Source: Urophycis tenuis (lineage: Eukaryota > Chordata > Actinopteri > Gadiformes > Phycidae). Taken from it: a stretch of DNA of 64,000 nucleotides. Both the position numbers and the translations under genes were made by a program. The stretch lies in NCBI GenBank assembly GCA_036785325.1, contig JAXIVH010000012.1:9775591-9839590 (forward strand), written 5' to 3'. The notes below the pieces were generated by a model. That model saw nothing but the letters and a program-made list of their open reading frames with translations, was not told the DNA's origin and did no database searches. Shown here piece after piece: positions 48,001 to 60,434 of the stretch; the first letter of the stretch is position 1, and each line of letters starts with the position of its first letter.

Positions 48001-49676
48001 GGTGCGGTGGGGGGGTGGGGGGGGGGGGGGGGGGGGAGGGGGGGCGCGGCGGCGGCTAGTACTTCAAACTAAACAACTGCTGCGATACGAGCCCCCGTAT
48101 GACCTATGCGGCGCTTTGTGTCCCGAAGTTGACACGGCCGGTCTGTTTACAGGAGTTCATAAGGAGGGGCGGGTGGTCACACACATTTCATCTGAAGCCA
48201 TTTAAAAGCACTGAGGATTAACCTAATAGAAACATGGTGGGGGGGGGGGGGCTCGGCCGGCTCTCTGCTGGGAGCTCCTGGGAAGAGGCACGGCCCTGGC
48301 CCTGCAACCCTTGCCTGGTTCACATTAAGGGGCCACGCAGGAGATGGTGGTGTCAGTGGTGGGGTTAGGGGGCTGTTGGTGGTGGTGGTGGTGGTGGTGG
48401 AGGTGGGTGGGGTGACACGGGAGGGGTGCCCGATGATAAGCTGCCTGCAACCCCCCCCCCCCCTCCATCCTGTGTCTGTGGTAACCCAGTACTCACAGGT
48501 GTTTTACGGCCCATCTGTTTTGCATCGCAGCGCTGCGCTTTATCGAGGATTAGAGCTGGAGATCGACCCAGGATTTAGTACACGCCAAAACACCCGAGTC
48601 GCGGCCCGCCGGCCACATCTGCTCCAGTGGCGCGGGGGCCGTGGGAGCAGCTGCAGTCTGCTGCAGTCTGACGGCTTTACTTTGGAAAACGCTCAAAAAG
48701 ATAAATATAAATATAACGTGCTTTTGCAACCGAAATCCCCGTTGCAATTAAAAATCCCCCCCAAGCACCCCTGTTCATCGCCTGCCACGCAAAACAGCCA
48801 ATCTTCAATCCTTCAACAAAATAGCGAGGCTTTAGCATACGCCCTGACGGAAAGAGAGAGAGAGAGAGAAAAAAAACCCTCTCATGGACACATGACAAAA
48901 CACCTCACAAGGGCTAGACAAAATGCAGAATGCATAACGTCACCAACAAGCCATGGCTGCCAATCATTGATCCACAGCCATCATACAACGTCAGGATATA
49001 AAAGAGCTGTGTGTCAGTCCTTGGGAATAGTGTTCTTAAACGGGTTTTTTTCTTTTTTTCCCTTTAACTAAATTTTTCCTTAAACAATGATGTGCTATTT
49101 ATAAGCTTACTCTTCCATTCTTCTGGATTTGCCGCAGCACTCCAGTGTCCCTCACATCGCATCAGCATGTAAAATGCGGGACTTGTGACAAGTTGGGACA
49201 TTAGTAACCGTCTAATTCTTTAAGAAAGTGTGGTAATCCCCCATTCAGCACTTCAAACAGTATATTAAGCCTTCTTGATTGTCCTATCGGGGTTCCCGCT
49301 CAACACCGCGCGTTTTGCATCACAATGCGCGAAGAAGCTGCGGAAACTTGTTGAATGTTTTCAAGACGCTCAAGCGACTACTTCTTTTTTTTTCGACAAT
49401 TTTCTTTTAGGCCTACTGTACCGGCGCCAGATTCTAACAAAGAATCACCTGGTACTGTATATATATACTGTATATATATTTAAATAAAATAAAAATAACA
49501 AAAAATATATATATTAAAAAAAAAATATATATAACCCTGTTATGTGAAGGTTTTTTGTAGAGGTGATAATAGGTGTACTGTACAGCCATTTGATGCCAGA
49601 GCAGACCTGGGAAAAACAGCAGCACTGTGAGGACTCCGAGGGGCAGGGCGCGGGAGGGCTTCCTCATGATCACCAT
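44779..49676 (-). CDS. wnt11: Wnt11-family secreted ligand, four exons seen, terminal exon missing, four frame breaks
   Basis: Minus-strand exons 49676-49584, 47621-47377, 45550-45270 and 45072-44779. Read across, they give a Wnt protein of Wnt11 type: signal peptide then CSGIKWL, LNQTQHC-like [56 protein letters not shown], and MKCKCHGVSGSCSIRTCW, which carries the Ser that is palmitoleoylated in Wnts. Wnt11 acts through Frizzled receptors in planar cell polarity and convergent extension. Splice sites and phases are intact, including a CT|A codon split between exons 1 and 2. Four single- or two-base length changes break the frame: near 49612-49616, 45415-45422, 45317-45320 and 44906. There is no nonsense substitution in the homologous frame. 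The last exon, with the C-terminal cysteine-rich region, was not found. Teleosts have two wnt11 paralogues; gene order next to uvrag suggests the orthologue of tetrapod WNT11. Confidence 0.92.
45270..45550 (-). CDS. wnt11: wnt11 exon 3 with two frame breaks
   Basis: Acceptor cgcag at 45555-45551 and donor gtgagc at 45269; 281 nt. It reads [43 protein letters not shown]. The frame then shifts at 45415-45422 (one G too few, or two bases too many). It continues [20 protein letters not shown] and MKMKKAGS, then shifts again at a C4 run (45317-45320, one C too many) to NKQMHLHNSEVGRQ. Both breaks fall in short homopolymers and the flanking residues are conserved. Confidence 0.88.
45551..47376. other. 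wnt11 intron 2
   Basis: Holds the minisatellite, a CpG-rich patch at about 46020-46160, a T run near 46383-46399, an A run near 46477-46488 and poly-C at 47013-47031. No other gene seen. Intron 3 (45073-45269) is only 197 bp. Confidence 0.7.
45683..45900. repeat. minisatellite in wnt11 intron, about 30-36-bp unit
   Basis: Six to seven diverged copies of a unit with the core gtgaagcagtttagaaccac followed by tggttt and a variable agta/cgta spacer. Later copies drift to gtgaaacag and gcggcaaag. Contained in the intron 45551-47376. Confidence 0.9.
47377..47621 (-). CDS. wnt11: wnt11 exon 2 ([10 protein letters not shown] / [10 protein letters not shown])
   Basis: The acceptor is ctcag directly after a poly-C tract (a G run on the plus strand from 47626); donor gtacgt at 47376-47371. 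The exon is 245 nt and uninterrupted. It encodes [38 protein letters not shown] and [13 protein letters not shown], ending DLDR plus one base of Gly. It is about three residues longer than human Wnt11 near DTAKYSPDLDR. Confidence 0.93.
47622..49583. other. wnt11 intron 1
   Basis: Starts with a G run that forms the poly-C polypyrimidine tract of exon 2. It holds G-rich stretches near 47995-48050 and 48239-48251, (GGT)n near 48376-48400 and an AT-rich repeat at about 49450-49535. No other gene seen. Confidence 0.65.
49584..49676 (-). CDS. wnt11: wnt11 exon 1, signal peptide
   Basis: ATG at 49676 in good context (CTCCATGG); a second in-frame ATG at 49667 gives MRKPS. The exon encodes a basic start and a hydrophobic core (LPLGVLTVLLF), a typical signal peptide. 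After a five-T run (49612-49616 as A on the plus strand) the homologous frame continues one base out as VCSGIKWL; with one T fewer it would be continuous. It ends ..TGGCT at 49584, before donor gtacag, so the split Leu codon is completed by the A that opens exon 2. Confidence 0.8.
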
Positions 49677-51328
49677 GGAGGTTCCAGGTCAGATTCAGGG
49701 AGGGAGTACAGGGACACTTGTCTTTGGCTTCTCTGTTTGGCTTCAGAGGGTCGACACTCAAAAGATAACGGCCGTGGTACGCATCTCTTTCTCGTTATCT
49801 CTCTGTCTCTGCCTCTCCCCCTGCGTGTCTCTCTCTCTCTCCACTTGTGATCACCTATCACGGAGGAAGTAATAGCGTTCAGCATGTTATTATATGCCCC
49901 GGTCGGTGAGTAAGAGGCCAATCTCTTAACTTATTGGATGGTCATGAGGGGTTAAAAACGGCTTCATTGAGCGTGCGTTGGCATCCGGTCACGCGTTGTG
50001 GACAATAGTCACGGACATAGGCCTGTGTGAGAAACTATCCGGTGCCCTGAAAATCCGGTTAGTGATTTGTATCTATATCAAATGACAATGCCATACGATA
50101 TATAGATACAAAAGTTTAAAGGGTCGGATTAATTTTTGGTTTAGGCTTAAAAAAACACACATATATGACAAACTTTAGGCTTAAAAAAACATAGAAATAT
50201 TACAAGCTTTGTTAGTTCATCAATCAATAACTAAACTGATCATGATAAATCAACTAGAAGCAAACTTTGAAGGGAAATTTCCTTTAGTTTTCTACAACTT
50301 TAACAATCAGGGACCAAGATTCGAAGTGTTCTGAGTCCTACCTCCACACTATCATACCCCCCTCCAGTGGACAGTAGCAGAGCATCAAAGGTGCAAATCT
50401 GATAGGAGATTTTGTTGTGTGCTTGATAAGAGATCTCTTTGAACAGCGTTAAAAATGTGTGCGTAAAACGCCCCCGATCGACAACGATGTGCCCCACGGA
50501 TAGCCTACTTGGCTTTTAGACTGCAGATCTGTTTCCCCACCAGAAGATACTGACAAACTGACAGCTTATCCGCGTTCTTTCAGCAAGTCGCCAGATATCT
50601 ACCGAGTTACTGATTAACGGATCACGTAAACTGCGCCTATTTATACAAAAAATTTTTTATCAACGATTCCTAGCGATTGGTAATGTACACTAGGAAAAGT
50701 CTAATCAAGCATAGCCTACCTTTCTATTTATTTTAGTTTAGTTTTTTGGCAACACGGTCTCAAAGTAGCCAATAGAAATCAAATGCATAATGTGACCAAA
50801 AAGTTACTTTTAATCTTTCTTGAAATAAAACTAATTATTCAGCCGAGGCGTTGAATCCAGAATGTACATATGGATAGGCCTTATTTTATGGAAACATTTA
50901 CTGGACAACAGCCTACTAACTTAATCAGTGCAATGGACTAAATAAGTTAGAACGGTACAATAATAAATAAAATACATTGATTCAATAAACTACGCATCAC
51001 AACATAAATTTCACAATTCCTCTATAAAACAGACCCTCACCTTGTCCAGGAGTGCTCAAACTTTGGGGTGAATCAAACAAAAATCAGAAGCGAAATATCC
51101 TTTTCCTGAGGAATCAGCCAGAGACATGTGTAAATCCACAAACGCAACAGAATAACTCCAAGCAGGGAAGCATCATTCGGTTGTCACCAGCATCGCCGTG
51201 TGTGTGTGTGTGTATGTGTGTGTCTGTGTCTCGTAGGTCCTGCAGAGAGCGGAGAGTGTGTGCGACTGCGGGACGGTGGGCCAGCCTCTACTAATATGTA
51301 CTCCTGCGGGGGGCTTTGAACTCATCTG

Positions 51329-51340
51329 TGACGTCAGCTG
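51329..51340. promoter_or_regulatory. CRE-like palindrome overlapping an E-box
   Basis: TGACGTCA at 51329-51336 directly overlaps CAGCTG at 51335-51340, about 1.65 kb upstream of the wnt11 start codon. Short motifs occur by chance; listed as a candidate only. Confidence 0.2.
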
Positions 51341-52154
51341 CGATTACCATAAGAAAGCGGATGGCGTGGAGTCTTGCCAGAGGGACCCGAAATACTAGAG
51401 GTAGCGTTTCGTTGATATTAAGGTGAAAACTTCCCATGTCCTTCTCGGGTTTTTTTTTTCTTTCTTCAAATTTGAGGCTTTCCAGAAACCTCGATTTGTT
51501 CTGTGGGTAAGAGAGCCTACTGGTAGTTACATTAACTTGTGATGCAAGAACTAGGCCCATCTATTCCATTCCACAGCTGAAATAACACACCAAAACACAC
51601 AGAAAAACGAAACGTCAAAATGTCACATTACCACAGTTTCTTGAGTTTAATACCAGGTAAATCATTGTCAAACAGGCAAAAATACAAATCACTCAAAAGG
51701 ATTAGAAATGTGTAATATATTGTATTCATAACGATATGTTCCTTCTAAACAATTACTTGCGTTTATGAAGCAATAATAATTCCCACAAAAATGAAACACA
51801 GTATGTAAGGATATTTCCTAATAAGACAGCATTTCAAACCACCTGATTTAACAATTTTCATTGTGTAAAAGCAATCGCACACTAGTGTTACTGTTATAAT
51901 TCAGTGTGAAGTATAATCAACACACACAGACACGCACGCACACACACACACACACCAACAAATCGTCTCATATTTATGAGATTATTTTTGTAAATAAATG
52001 CTCTATAAGTAATTCATATTAATTCATATTATACAGCATTCTCTCTAACTCTTTATTATGCCAACTACATGACATTACATACATACCTTACATGCTGACC
52101 AAAGGCATGTGTCGGTTCCTAATACACAAAGGTGAACACATTACGTGTGAGAGT

Positions 52155-52163
52155 GTGTGTGTA

Positions 52164-52227
<64 letters not shown>

Positions 52228-52287
52228 TGCGTGCCTGCGTGCGTGCGTGCGTGCGTGCATGTGTGTGTGTGTCTGTGTGTGTGTGTG

Positions 52288-52332
<45 letters not shown>
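52155..52332. repeat. compound microsatellite (TG)n-(TGCG)n-(TG)n-(CT)n
   Basis: TG to about 52224, GTGC/GTGCGTGC words to about 52258, TG again, then CT from 52291 to 52332. Confidence 0.95.
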
Positions 52333-52336
<4 letters not shown>

Positions 52337-52981
52337 TATCTGGCACGGCCCCTGTGATCCTTGCCCCAGAGCCACTCTATCCACGCTTCACGCCGGCCCA
52401 CCGTGAACGGCACCGCGCTGGAGTGCGTGGGTGTCACTGAGAGTGGAGCCCAGGAGGCCACAGCATGTGAGACCCGGGCTGTGCCTTCTCCATCTCCGTG
52501 TGCCCCCCCCACCCCCCCAACCCCCGTTCCCCACACAGGGGTCCGTGACCTCCGATCGTGGGGGAGACGAAGCCTTGTTTTATGTCATGGACAAGAGGTA
52601 GATGTGATGATTCAGTGTGATGAACTCTCTTGATATCCTATTTCTACTGCGATCTTCTTCCAGTTCAGAAATGTGTTGCGGCAGACTTTGTAGGCCGGCA
52701 TGACCAACATTTTCCGTTTGAAAAAAAATCAAAGCGGTCCATTATGTGGTAATGATTACCTGGAGGAGATCTAAGAAAAATGTTTAAAAATGTTTTAAAA
52801 ATGTAGTTTTCGGAATGTAATTCTCATTCGCAGTTTGCCAGTCTACGAAATTCAGGTACATGTTATTGAAATCAAATACTTCTCCGTAATATAACAAACT
52901 GTATTCACTCCCACACAACGATCAGTGTGTTCTGACACGGCTGCTCTCATTTTTGTGCTACGATATATACTGTATATAAGC

Positions 52982-53008
52982 TATAGTACATACTATATAT
53001 GTACTATA
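52982..53008. repeat. AT-rich perfect inverted repeat, 11-bp arms
   Basis: Arms tatagtacata and tatgtactata around a 5-nt loop ctata. Confidence 0.85.
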
Positions 53009-54300
53009 CCTTTTTAGAAATGTCTTTATTTTATATATTTCAAATGACGCGTCAAATTCCTGTGAAATTGCGACCAGAATGAAAACCCACTGACTCATCC
53101 GGTCCCTCATCAGGCGCGACCATTTTGTCGTTGGGCTCGACTGAATTCGAGTGAATTCAATCCGTTATCGGCTATCTTATGAGAGATTCAAATAAATGAG
53201 GGATTTTCCACACATACAAAGCGCGGGGGGGGGGGGGGGGGGGGGAGGGGGGGGCAAGAGCCCGGTGGGCCCCCGGCCGACAGAGTGAAGTGTGAATGGC
53301 AGGCCAGTCAGGCTCGGAATTCAGCGCGCGCGATGGTGTGGGAGGAAAAGGCCCCCAATGGCACACAATGTCGTGCCATTGTCCCTCTATCGGAAGAGGA
53401 TCAGGGTTATACCAAGAGTCCAGAGGCCTACCGCCGGGAGATAGCGGCGTTCAACTTTCACCCAGGAGATTTGAACCTGAATGGCGCTCCGGGCCACAAT
53501 GGTCCCCCTTGAAACGCGGGGAAAGTTGCGGGGTATGTTTCCTGACACCCCGGACGGCGCAGGTCTGCAGGTCCATCGCCGCGGGGCCGGAGAACCAGAG
53601 TGGGAAATGTACAATTTAGGGGAATTAGAAAGACTCTGAGATTGAATGATTCCGATTTTTTATTTGCGTATTTTTATTTTGTATTTGCGTTTGTGACTTT
53701 TTTTTGTTTAGATGAATGAATAAATAGAATGACTAATAATGTGAAACGGATGGAGAAATCTGAGAATATTTATATAACATGCTTTTAATTACATTTTTAT
53801 TTATACATTGAAAGTTTCGTAACTATGATAAATAGATATAGAATAGATATAAAATATAGATAAATAATTCAATTTAAATTCTCGATTTTGAGATCAGAAT
53901 TTGAATTCACAATTGTAATTCACAATGTAATGCGTGTCCATATTCATAAAGGCCCTTTTGAAAAAAAAAAATACTTCAGTCAGTTTCACATCAAACATTG
54001 ATAAGTACCTGGGCAATCTTCTGTGAACAAAGAAGGGCACCCTTCATCCCAAGAAAACACCACACACACACGCACACACACACACCCCTCCTTCAAGGCA
54101 CTTTGGGGGGGCTGGGTGGGTGGGTGGGTGGGTGACCATGTGAAAATTCAATCATGCACTCAGCAGCATTCTCCAGCGGTGCCCCCCTCTCTTCTGAGAA
54201 GCTTCCGTGGCTCACAGTGGGGATTTGCCGCAGAAACAACAATCTCCATCCAACGGGACGAGATTGGACCCGGGCGGCCTTTGTGCGCCATTTGTTTACC

Positions 54301-54333
<33 letters not shown>

Positions 54334-55287
54334 GCATTGTGCTTTGAGGACAGCCGCTCTTTCAAGTGACAGATGGGGGGCACTTTTGAACACGTCATGT
54401 GGTCTTCCAGGAGAGACGGCAGGAGCGGCCCCGTCCACATGTACCCCCGTAGCCTGCCATGTGGGCCTGTTTGTTTACTATCATCACTAGGGCCGGCAGG
54501 AGGGGAGAGGGGGGGGGCGGGGGGATACGCCATTAAAGACCCCAGTTTGTTGATACGTTAACAACTAGGTTTCTGATGAGATTTTTCTCCACAATACCGT
54601 GACCCCAAATCCTTGTTTTTCTTTTATCGGGCCTATAAGTCGGGCCTACGGACTGAAATTAAATTAATAGGGGATCGCAAAGGACGAACTCAAAATGTTG
54701 ACCTTTGACCCCGATCAAGGGGCCATGACCAGGACCCGCGTTAGTCCCCGATATGATATTCTGCACCAAAGAATGCATTTTTATTTAAACCAAACAGAGA
54801 TAAATAGAGACTTTTAACGACGTGGAAACCAACAGAAGACCATCAAACGCTGTCCGTTAACTCGAACCCCAAAGGAAAAAAAAAAAGAAAACAAAAAGAC
54901 AAGACAAGACGAATCGCACTCATCGCCACTTCATTCGCGTCACGAGCGCGGAGGAGAGCCCCCGCCGCCCAAACACATCCACTGCTGTCTGTGAAGAATG
55001 GTGGTGCCGTGCCGCTGGTGGTGCTGGTGCCACTGGTGGTGCTGGTGCTGCTGGTGGTGGTGGTGGTGGTGGTGGTGGTGGAGTCACATCCGAGGGCCCA
55101 GTGATGAGGTGTTGGGGAAAGACGAGCTGGTGCCCCAGGCGGATAATGGGGTGGGTGGATGGCAGGGTGGAGGAGGCGGAGGAGATCGGGGGCCGCACCG
55201 CGCAGCTGAATGATGACTTGAGCAGAGACTGGGCTTGCATGTCCCCCCATCACCCCCACCACCACCACCACCACCTTCGCCCTACAG

Positions 55288-55288
<1 letters not shown>

Positions 55289-55350
<62 letters not shown>
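55289..55350. repeat. (CA)n microsatellite
   Basis: Pure CA dinucleotides after a (CAC)n stretch at 55247-55276. Confidence 0.95.
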
Positions 55351-55354
<4 letters not shown>

Positions 55355-55556
55355 CAGTCACCTCGCTGTAAACACAACAGATATATGGCGTGTGAACCAC
55401 ATGTTTCATATGATCTTAGAGAAGCTGGTTCTTGCCTTTGGGATGTGACAAAATCATGTGTGAAAAAAAATCAAACAGCCCTCACAGGTTGGGGTTGACA
55501 GCCTCGAGGCGTTAATCTCTGAGGTACAAGATTTTTATCTTTATTCTTCAGTGAAA

Positions 55557-55730
55557 TAAGATTCAAGATTCAAGTATCTTTATTGTCAAGTGTGCTACAT
55601 GACAGGCATATAGCACAGATGAAATTGCAGTCCTCTCAGACCTGCGGAGCAAAATGAACAAATGGACAAACTAGACAAGTCGACAAACGGACTTTGTACA
55701 GACAAAACATAGAAACACAGTACGAAAAAA
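55557..55730. mobile_element. degraded retroposon-like tail, sister of the copy at 1134
   Basis: Begins with duplicated words (agattcaagattcaag), then tatctttattgtcaag, cagatgaaattgcagtc and an A-rich end with gacaaac words. Same order as at 1134-1312; no coding capacity. Confidence 0.5.
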
Positions 55731-56803
55731 GTGAGGTAATATTAAAATATTAAAATAAAAATATTCAAGGAATCAAGGAGACACACATTTTCAATGAATT
55801 TTGATTCAAAATATTAAATTTTGTAGAATATGGAGCGCGTCAAAGCTATTTTCATCATTCTTCATTCTTTGTCTGATAGCTTGGAGGGGTTTGCCACGGT
55901 AACTGACAGGTGGGTAAGAAATACAATGGGAAACGGATTAACTGCAATTTAATGGTTAAACTCTACTGGGTAAACACGTCATTAAAAAAAAAACACATCC
56001 CGAATGCCAAGGTGAAAAAAACAAACAAACCGAGAACACACCCCATCCAACTAAAAATGGTATCTTGTCTACAGTCCAACAAACATAATGGTTTACATGT
56101 AGAAAGTTTAGATGAGCAGAACACCAGAAAAAGTGGTGTTTAGAGTCGAATCAGCAACACCCCAAAACAAACCAAATGGCGTGTTTACAGCAGCCTTTGA
56201 AATCTTCCCCTAAATGCCAGCGCCGTATTTCTGTTCCTTTTGAAGGGGAACATTGAACTAAACCCCACTTAAAACCTCCTGTCTTCCCCCCCATCTTGGA
56301 GTTAAATCCAGGCTAGCGCATCCACGGCCACAGCCTTAACCCCCCCACCCCAAGAAAAAAAAAAAAAAATAGCTGGACTTGCAGCAGCATTCCGGCACAT
56401 GCGTCACTGATGAAAATATAGCTTGTTTTCTGGCCGGACGGGATGAAGGTGTTTACAGATCGTCTCAACCGTAGCACCAGTCTGTGTGTCACGTATCCCC
56501 GGGCCAAACCACCTTTCCTTCCACCCATCAAGACAGTCGAGAACCTTCAAGAGACCCCCTCCCCCCATACAAAAATAATAATAACAAAAATAATAAATAC
56601 ATGACATCAGAGCGCAGCAGCTTCTGAGAGGAGAGTCTAAGGCCAACCGGTTTGGTTTTGTTACGGAAAGGTGACGAGTGGTGTTATGAAGGGGAGGATG
56701 TACCTGTGGTAAACTCCAGGGCCAGGAGCTCGCAGACTGGCCCCCGTACAGCGTAGACTGTTGGTGGTCCCGCAGCAGCTGAGACGGATCTGTTGGCAGA
56801 GAC

Positions 56804-56989
<186 letters not shown>

Positions 56990-57364
56990 GACCCGCTGAG
57001 CCCCGTTCCAAAACCGAGCCGAACACACGCAAACCTTCGTCTGTTGTCGTCACACGCAGGGGGAATACATGCTCCTCTTCATCAAGTGAAGCGGTCGGTG
57101 AGGTTATTAGTATCCACCTTAACGTATAGCAGCTGGTAGAAAATAGATAAATACATAAATAAGTAAAATAACACGAGGTAGGCCTACCTGACCCATTAGA
57201 CCCAGGATGACGGGGCCTCTGCAGAAAGCACCTCCATCCGTCTTAATGAGATAAAGCCGCGCCAAAGTTGAACAAATCACACTGAAAAACCCACGCCAAA
57301 ATGACTGAAGCTCCGTACAGTAGTACATGTTATTATGAATAACTACTAAGGCAATGAAAGAGTT

Positions 57365-57391
57365 GTGTGTGTGTGTGTGTGTGTGTGTGTG
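57365..57391. repeat. (GT)n then G7
   Basis: Short GT microsatellite ending in a G run (57391-57397). Confidence 0.93.
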
Positions 57392-58210
57392 GGGGGGTTA
57401 ATAAAAGTGGCCAATAGCCAAGCCATTCTTACCATTTCAACCCCCCTCCTAAAACATGGGAATGAATGGGAATATTTGACTTTATCTCCGGTGTTTCCAT
57501 TGATACGAACTATGATTCTGTGTGAGTTGGAGGTGTGGGGTAAAAGGCCCAAAATTGTCATTGGCGAATGATTGACAGCGAGGTGACACCAGTCCAGTGT
57601 CTCTCATTTGTCAGAGATTCATTGTTAACCATTATGCCACAGTGGCAGGAGCTTGTTAGACATTTGTGACACAACCAACGAGGCTACTGAGTGGAGATAA
57701 TGGAAAAAGTTAATCTGAGCACAAAATGTATGAATTATGGCAAAATTTAGACTCCAAAGTCCAACTAAACAAAGATCTGCTTTGTTGTTGAAAGATGATA
57801 GTGCAATAAAGGGAGTTGGTTCTCTTTACTTGATTTAACCAATCAACAACCAATTAAACCTCATCAACTTGAGCACATATTATATTGAACTGGGTTCACC
57901 CATTAGTCATATGTTAACCAATCATGACAATTATATTTCCAACGTTTAGTTGATATTTGCAAGACGTCTTCCAGTTCACATGTTATTCTCTACCTGTCAT
58001 TTTATATATATTTATAACATATAAACGCATTATTTTTTGGGGTAAAAAACAAAACAAACCAAATACAGCCTTGCCTTTGACACGTCTTTTGCGTTGATCG
58101 CGCACAGACGTCTAGCGAAAGTCAGCTGGCGCCCCCGTGTGTTAACCCGCACACATTGCCCACAGCACGGACCAAAAACGGATATGAACATGGATATCTT
58201 TTAGTAGCAT

Positions 58211-58216
58211 TTTATT
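58211..58216 (-). promoter_or_regulatory. candidate polyadenylation signal for thap12
   Basis: AATAAA on the minus strand about 690 nt past the thap12 stop codon. The stretch between holds a poly-C run (G run at about 58858-58879 on the plus strand) and no other convincing gene. Chance occurrence in AT-rich sequence is possible. Confidence 0.3.
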
Positions 58217-58857
58217 ACTTTTTTTGACAAATATATATATGAGGGATTTCCTATTATGGAAACATTCTTTCAAAGATACAGTTACAGCAAATAGACCCCT
58301 GTATATGGACATGATGACAGGGGGGGAATCAAAAAAAACATTACATGATTATTCTAATCTAACCTAATGTGTGCCTAAAAAAGGAAAACAAAATGGTGCA
58401 ATTTAATAATTTGAAATGACTTTGTAACAATTTTTCATAATGTGATTTTTACAGTCTAGTCATTTTTGGTAATGCGAAAAAACAAATGCCTAATGGGATT
58501 GTGTCACTTCCTGCATCTGTATGGTGCAGCCGATGGTTGGGTAGAATTGCATAAAGGCACACAAGCTTCGATAACCCTCAGTTGAGCATTACTTTTTTTT
58601 GGCAAGACATTGGTCCCAATGGGCAGTACAACCGTTCAAACTACAGGAGAAAAACTTAAAATTACAAAGGTCTTCCCTCCGCACACAGGAAAACAAAAAG
58701 GATCTCAAAAAGTATTTTCGATTAATAATGTACCCACTCAATTATCTGGTCAAGTTCAAAAGTTAAAGGAGGTGTGGGGAGGGGGCTAAGGAACATTGAA
58801 TCAGAGGTGTGGTGCTGACGACAACCTCTTAAGAGCTTTGCTAGTTTTAACGATCTT

Positions 58858-58879
58858 GGGGGGGGGGGGGGGGGGGGGG
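58858..58879. repeat. poly-G tract (poly-C in the thap12 3' UTR)
   Basis: About 22 G, 20 nt past the thap12 stop codon, so any transcript would carry a C22 run. Confidence 0.93.
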
Positions 58880-58899
58880 CTCAGAGACCTTCAACATCT

Positions 58900-60434
58900 T
58901 CACAGAGGGTGTAGTTCGGCAAGGGACCTCTTCTGCTGCTGCATGAACCCCTGCAAGCTCCTCTTGCCCACCCTGAACGAGCTCTCCTTCCGGGAGAAGG
59001 GCAGGATGACCTGCAGTCTGAGGAGCGTCTCGATGTTGCTGAAGCTCCGGATCTGCGACGTCTTCAGCGTGTCCAGGACGGTGGTGGGGAGGTACCCCCC
59101 CAAGGGGTCCAACCACTTCTCCTTCCACGACTTGATCTCCTGAAACAGAGACACTTTGTCCGGCAGGTCCTCGCTGTACAGGCGGAACAGAAGGCCGCCC
59201 AAAGTGGGGGTTTCTACTTTGGACATTGCGTAAGGCACGATCTCCAGGGCCCGCAGGGTGTCCAGGACCTTCTCGGTGAAGAGCTCGCCGACCTCCGCGA
59301 TGGAGTGCTCTATCACCTTCGCGCTGACCGACTCCAAGTAAAAGTCACTCAGGGGCTCCAGCAGCACCGGGTGCAAGGTGGACACCTGGAGTTTGGCGGC
59401 TAAGGCGACGGCCTCGTCGAACCAGGCCCTGTGGTGGACGTCGATGTCGAGCCGCAGCTTGCAGAGGGCCTCGGTGAGGTCGGGCAGCGTGTCGACGGCG
59501 AGCAGCATGTCCAGGGGCTTGCCCTGCAGGGAGCCGCTCAGCTTGCCGGTGACGGCCAGCACGTGTTTCTGCACCACCGTCGCCAGGATGAACTCGAAGC
59601 TCCGGATGGCGCCGAAGTACTCGGCGGCCTGGCGCCGCTCGGCGCCGCTGCGGCCCTCCTCCTTCAGCTCGTTGAGGCAGAGCATGAGGGACTCCAGCAG
59701 CTCCGCCGTCAGCTCCTGCGTGTCGTGGCTCCGCTCCCAGTTCTTCACCAGCTTGTCGCGCAGCTCGTTGCCGCGGGCCTCGTCGCGGGGGAAGGCGCCG
59801 AGGATGGCGTCCTCCAGCTTGTTCTGCCGCCGCGCGTCCGCCGTGAACCACTGCAGCAGGCTCTCCGCCACCGCCGCCCCGTCCGCCGCCACCGCCGCCG
59901 GCGAGGAGCGCGCCAGCCACACGTTGAGCGACACCGCCGAGCTGACGGCGCGCACCGCCTGGGGGTACTTGGCGGCGAGCGTCGCGCACACGTCCCTCAT
60001 TTGCGCGCCCGCCCGGCCCACGGCGAGCAGCGCCAGCCCCCGGCAGTACGCCATGTTGAAGCCCCACTTCTCGGACAGCGCCGTCTCCACGGCGTCCGCC
60101 AAGGCGCCGGCGTCCTCGCCGTAGGGGATGAAGGCCAGCGTCTCCTCGCACTGGATGTCCTCCTTGTTCAGGTAGCGGATGCACAGCGGCACGTAGAGCT
60201 CGCCGTCCACCTCCAGCGCCTGCTCGATGATGATGGTGAAGAACTGCGAGTCCCAGAGCTCCTTGAGCATCTCCTCACGCAGCTGCGGGCCGTAGAAGGA
60301 CATGGGCGCCCGGGGCTCCGCGGGGGCCTCCGGCGCCACGCCGTTGCCCTCCTGGGTCGCCGCCACGGCGACGGGGGGCTCTGCTACGGCCGGGCTGCTG
60401 GCCTCCTCCTCCGTCGAGTTCACTTCAGCGGCTC
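58900..60434 (-). CDS. thap12: thap12 module 3 exon and stop codon
   Basis: Acceptor cacatcag ending at 60435; 1535 nt including the TGA. After an acidic, Ala/Pro-rich linker it reads SFYGPQLREEMLKELWDSQF, YVPLCIRYLNKEDIQCEETL, FIPYGEDAGALADAVETALS, WGFNMAYCRGLALL, FEFILATVVQKHVL, HRAWFDEAVALAAKLQVSTL and LPTTVLDTLKTSQIRSFSNI, ending SLAELHPL. This copy has the best conserved DUF4371-like start. Its tail lacks the YLRNT-type ending of module 1. Ala is enriched between about 59840 and 60060 and third positions are mostly G or C. Confidence 0.9.
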
